In this document: positions 61,982 through 64,000 of the stretch, in pieces | Layout: each line of letters opens with the position of its first letter | Numbering within the stretch: the first letter of the stretch is position 1 | NCBI RefSeq assembly: GCF_028279465.1 | Contig: NZ_JANQNS010000008.1 | Location: 1 to 64,000 of the forward strand | Direction: 5' to 3' | From: Parasphingopyxis sp. | Lineage (GTDB): Bacteria > Pseudomonadota > Alphaproteobacteria > Sphingomonadales > Sphingomonadaceae | Length of the DNA: 64,000 nt | Program-made: the position numbers and the translations under genes | Notes under the pieces: model-generated | What the model was told of the DNA's origin: nothing | The model's input: only the letters and a program-made list of their open reading frames with translations | Databases searched by the model: none

Positions 61982-63952
61982 TCAGTCGACGGTCGTACGG
62001 AATTTGAGCGCAAAGCTCGCATTCGGGCCAAGCGAGGCGGCCGTGGCGGTAATCGTCGTCCCGCTGATCGATGCGCCGAACGGATCGGTTTCGTCGGCGC
62101 CCGCTGCGTCATCGTCTTCCGCGGTTGTTGCCGCCGCGCAATTGGCGCCGCTCGTCATGCTACCGGCGGTATAGGTCATATTGGCGGGCAGGGCGTCGGT
62201 TGCGGTGATGGACGTTGCCGTGGCCGAGCCCGGATTGGAGACGAGGATGCAATATTCGATGACCGCGCCCGGAATCCGGTAGGGGTCGGTTTCGTCATTG
62301 ACCGGATCGCTGATTACCGAGCTAATTTTCGTAACGCTGAGCGTTGTTTCGGGGTTGCAGAAGACGAAATCGTGGATCGAGGCGGCCTGGCCGTCCGGAT
62401 CGGCCGGTGCCGTGGTGTGGTTGCCATAGACGATCGTCACCGTGTCGACCGGCGAGAGGAAGGTGACGACGACATTGCCATCGGCCGATGTGCCGCCCGA
62501 GCCGGCATCGCCGATCGCGACGTTGCCGGTCACATAGTTGGCGACGCCGTTGGTGAGCACGGGTATGACCGGCGTGCCGTTGAAACTGCCGGTGACGGTC
62601 AGTTTGTCGGCAAAGTCGTTGGCCGCGAAATCGATGTCGAAGACATAGAATTGCAGGCCGGGCACAGCGGTCGGCAGGGTCACAACGGTGGTCGCGGCCT
62701 GATCCCGGTTCGTATATTCGAGGAACTGGTACAGCGCCTGTTCGGTCGTGCCGAAGCCGCCCGTATTGTCGGTTGTATCGTCGGGCGAGGAATTGACGAA
62801 GGTGCCGTCCGTGCTGATCGCGAAATTGATCGTGCCGATATTGGTCACCGCATAGCTGGTGTTGAGCGCACCGGCCGTCCAGGCGCGGGTGTTCCAGTCG
62901 AAGACGGTCTGGTTGATCGCCGGGCAAATGGTGGTGAGGCTGGGCGGCGTACCGGCCGTGCGCGTGCCGGACACGGTGAAGGTCGATGTGTCGTAATCGT
63001 CCTCGCCGTTCGCGCCGTTATTGGGTGTCGAATCTAGATCAATCGCTGACGAGGCCGTGACCTCCGCGCTGGCGGTTACGATCGCGCCGGAGGTGGCGTT
63101 CACCGTCGCGGTGATCGTTAGGGTGCGGGTTTGGCCAGGCGCGATGGAGGCGACCGTCCAGACGCCGGAGCCGCTGATATAGGTGCCATCGCCGCCATGC
63201 CCGGTATAGGTGACGCCGAGCGGCAGGCTGGCGTCCACGGTCACGCCGGTTGCGGTTTGGGTCGAGCTGCCGGAGTTCGTCAGCGTAATCGTATAGGTGA
63301 TGCTGGTGCCATTCGCCGGGCTCGTATTGCTGACCGAGTGGGACAGGGAGAGGTCGGCATAATTGGCCGGCGCATCGGTCAGATAGAGATCGGCGCGCTG
63401 AAAACTGCCATCGTCCTGCGAAGGGAAGATATCGCAGATCTCAAGCCGCCATGTGCCGGCGGAATTCTCGCCATCGAACGCCGAGAGCGCGGCATTGGGT
63501 ATGAAATCGTGCTGATAAAATGGCCCGGTTGTGGAATGGGTGACAGTATTACCGTCCGTATTGACCGTTTGCGTGCCCTCATCGTTGAGGCGGACGTTAA
63601 AATTATCGCCCGATACGTTGTTGGCATCGCCATCAACGAGTTGGACTCGTGTGCCGGCCGGCGACTGCAAGGTCAGCCGGATATCGCCGCGCCATGTATG
63701 CGTCGCGAAAAGGCCGAGATCGACATCCGAGATCGCAAAGGAATCGCTGACGGAAAAATTGCGGACGAGCGACGCAGCGCAGGTGGTGCCCGAATTGATG
63801 CCGCCCGTAGTCGTGTTCGAATAGGTGGTTGTGGTCTGCGCGATCAGCGGCGCGGCGCCGAAAGCAGTCAGGCACAGGGCAAGGCACGCGCCAACGGCAC
63901 GCCGCAGCCAAACGGCCGGACCAATTACCGGCAATTGCCCATCCCCACTCAT
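61982..63952 (-). CDS. Secreted P-domain / DUF11 repeat protein
   Basis: About 656 residues from ATG at 63952. Signal peptide ends PLIAQ. Residues about 45-165 form a proprotein-convertase P domain (SDVDLGLFATHTWRGDIRLTL, NSAGTWRLEICD). Then a DUF11 domain (ADLSLSHSVSNTSPANGTSITY), a middle domain with AINQTVFDWNTRAWTAGALNT, and a second DUF11-like domain near the C-terminus. DUF11 proteins are long beta-rich surface or spore-type proteins. No cleavage or anchor motif is visible at the end (RTTVD). Possibly an adhesin or S-layer-associated protein. Confidence 0.75.
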   Translation of the reverse strand: MSGDGQLPVIGPAVWLRRAVGACLALCLTAFGAAPLIAQTTTTYSNTTTGGINSGTTCAASLVRNFSVSDSFAISDVDLGLFATHTWRGDIRLTLQSPAGTRVQLVDGDANNVSGDNFNVRLNDEGTQTVNTDGNTVTHSTTGPFYQHDFIPNAALSAFDGENSAGTWRLEICDIFPSQDDGSFQRADLYLTDAPANYADLSLSHSVSNTSPANGTSITYTITLTNSGSSTQTATGVTVDASLPLGVTYTGHGGDGTYISGSGVWTVASIAPGQTRTLTITATVNATSGAIVTASAEVTASSAIDLDSTPNNGANGEDDYDTSTFTVSGTRTAGTPPSLTTICPAINQTVFDWNTRAWTAGALNTSYAVTNIGTINFAISTDGTFVNSSPDDTTDNTGGFGTTEQALYQFLEYTNRDQAATTVVTLPTAVPGLQFYVFDIDFAANDFADKLTVTGSFNGTPVIPVLTNGVANYVTGNVAIGDAGSGGTSADGNVVVTFLSPVDTVTIVYGNHTTAPADPDGQAASIHDFVFCNPETTLSVTKISSVISDPVNDETDPYRIPGAVIEYCILVSNPGSATATSITATDALPANMTYTAGSMTSGANCAAATTAEDDDAAGADETDPFGASISGTTITATAASLGPNASFALKFRTTVD

Positions 63953-64000
63953 AGAGAAAGGATTAACCAAACACGCTGAAGATTTCGTAAAGGCCGAAGC

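Noticed and set aside
1..64000. Insertion sequences, integrases or phage genes.
   Set aside because: No transposase, integrase or structural phage motif was found on either strand.

Overview
The window looks like chromosomal DNA of an alphaproteobacterium, most likely a sphingomonad (Sphingomonadales). The basis is the GC-rich, tightly packed coding, a ccoNOQP-GHIS operon under an Fnr-type regulator, OprB-type porin and NodT-type outer-membrane lipoprotein genes, and sphingomonad-style intergenic repeats. I see no transposase, integrase, phage gene or CRISPR array. This placement is inference from gene content, not from a marker gene.

Region 1 (1-8.9 kb) is a surface and secretion block, visibly AT-richer than the rest. 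It holds a MalT-type LuxR regulator, a TadE/TadG-like pair, a 600-bp divergent intergenic region with repeated CCTACCCGAA motifs, two tandem paralogous PEP-CTERM proteins, a 90-codon reading frame with no normal start codon, and a TPR lipoprotein. Region 2 (8.9-13.6 kb) is an envelope operon on the minus strand: HdeA-like protein, His-rich protein, porin, CPA2-type antiporter. A secreted choloylglycine-hydrolase/penicillin-acylase lies upstream of it.

Region 3 (13.8-26.3 kb) is a microaerobic module: two tandem Cys-free Crp-like regulators, ccoN-O-Q-P-G-H-I-S, a small secreted Cys protein, an FnrL-type regulator, then ompW and hemN arranged divergently. Near-perfect Fnr boxes (TTGAT-N4-ATCAA) lie before ccoN and between ompW and hemN. 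Region 4 (26.3-32.2 kb) pairs an RpfF-like DSF synthase with two membrane GGDEF-EAL proteins, suggesting fatty-acid signalling next to c-di-GMP turnover.

Region 5 (32.3-49.8 kb) is mixed metabolism: an FkbM methyltransferase with an unknown glycosyltransferase-like partner, a DhlA-type haloalkane dehalogenase, two META-domain proteins, a branched-chain 2-oxoacid dehydrogenase operon (E1a, E1b, E2), an unusual TIR-membrane-LprI-TonB fusion protein, an aminotransferase, an AI-2E transporter, S-formylglutathione hydrolase, a PilZ protein, a DNA glycosylase, a ferredoxin and an rRNA methyltransferase. Region 6 (49.8-64 kb) has tRNA-Tyr, tRNA-Gly, a TetR-controlled ABC/HlyD/NodT efflux operon broken up by palindromic repeats, an ICMT-like methyltransferase, an Rrf2 regulator, DUF1499 and DoxX proteins, an AT-rich methyltransferase, plant-type gshA and a secreted P-domain/DUF11 protein.

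Most notable: the start-less open frame immediately after the second PEP-CTERM gene, the TIR-LprI-TonB fusion, the repeated operator-like motif between tadE and the PEP-CTERM genes, and a REP-like repeat inside the leader codons of the NodT lipoprotein.
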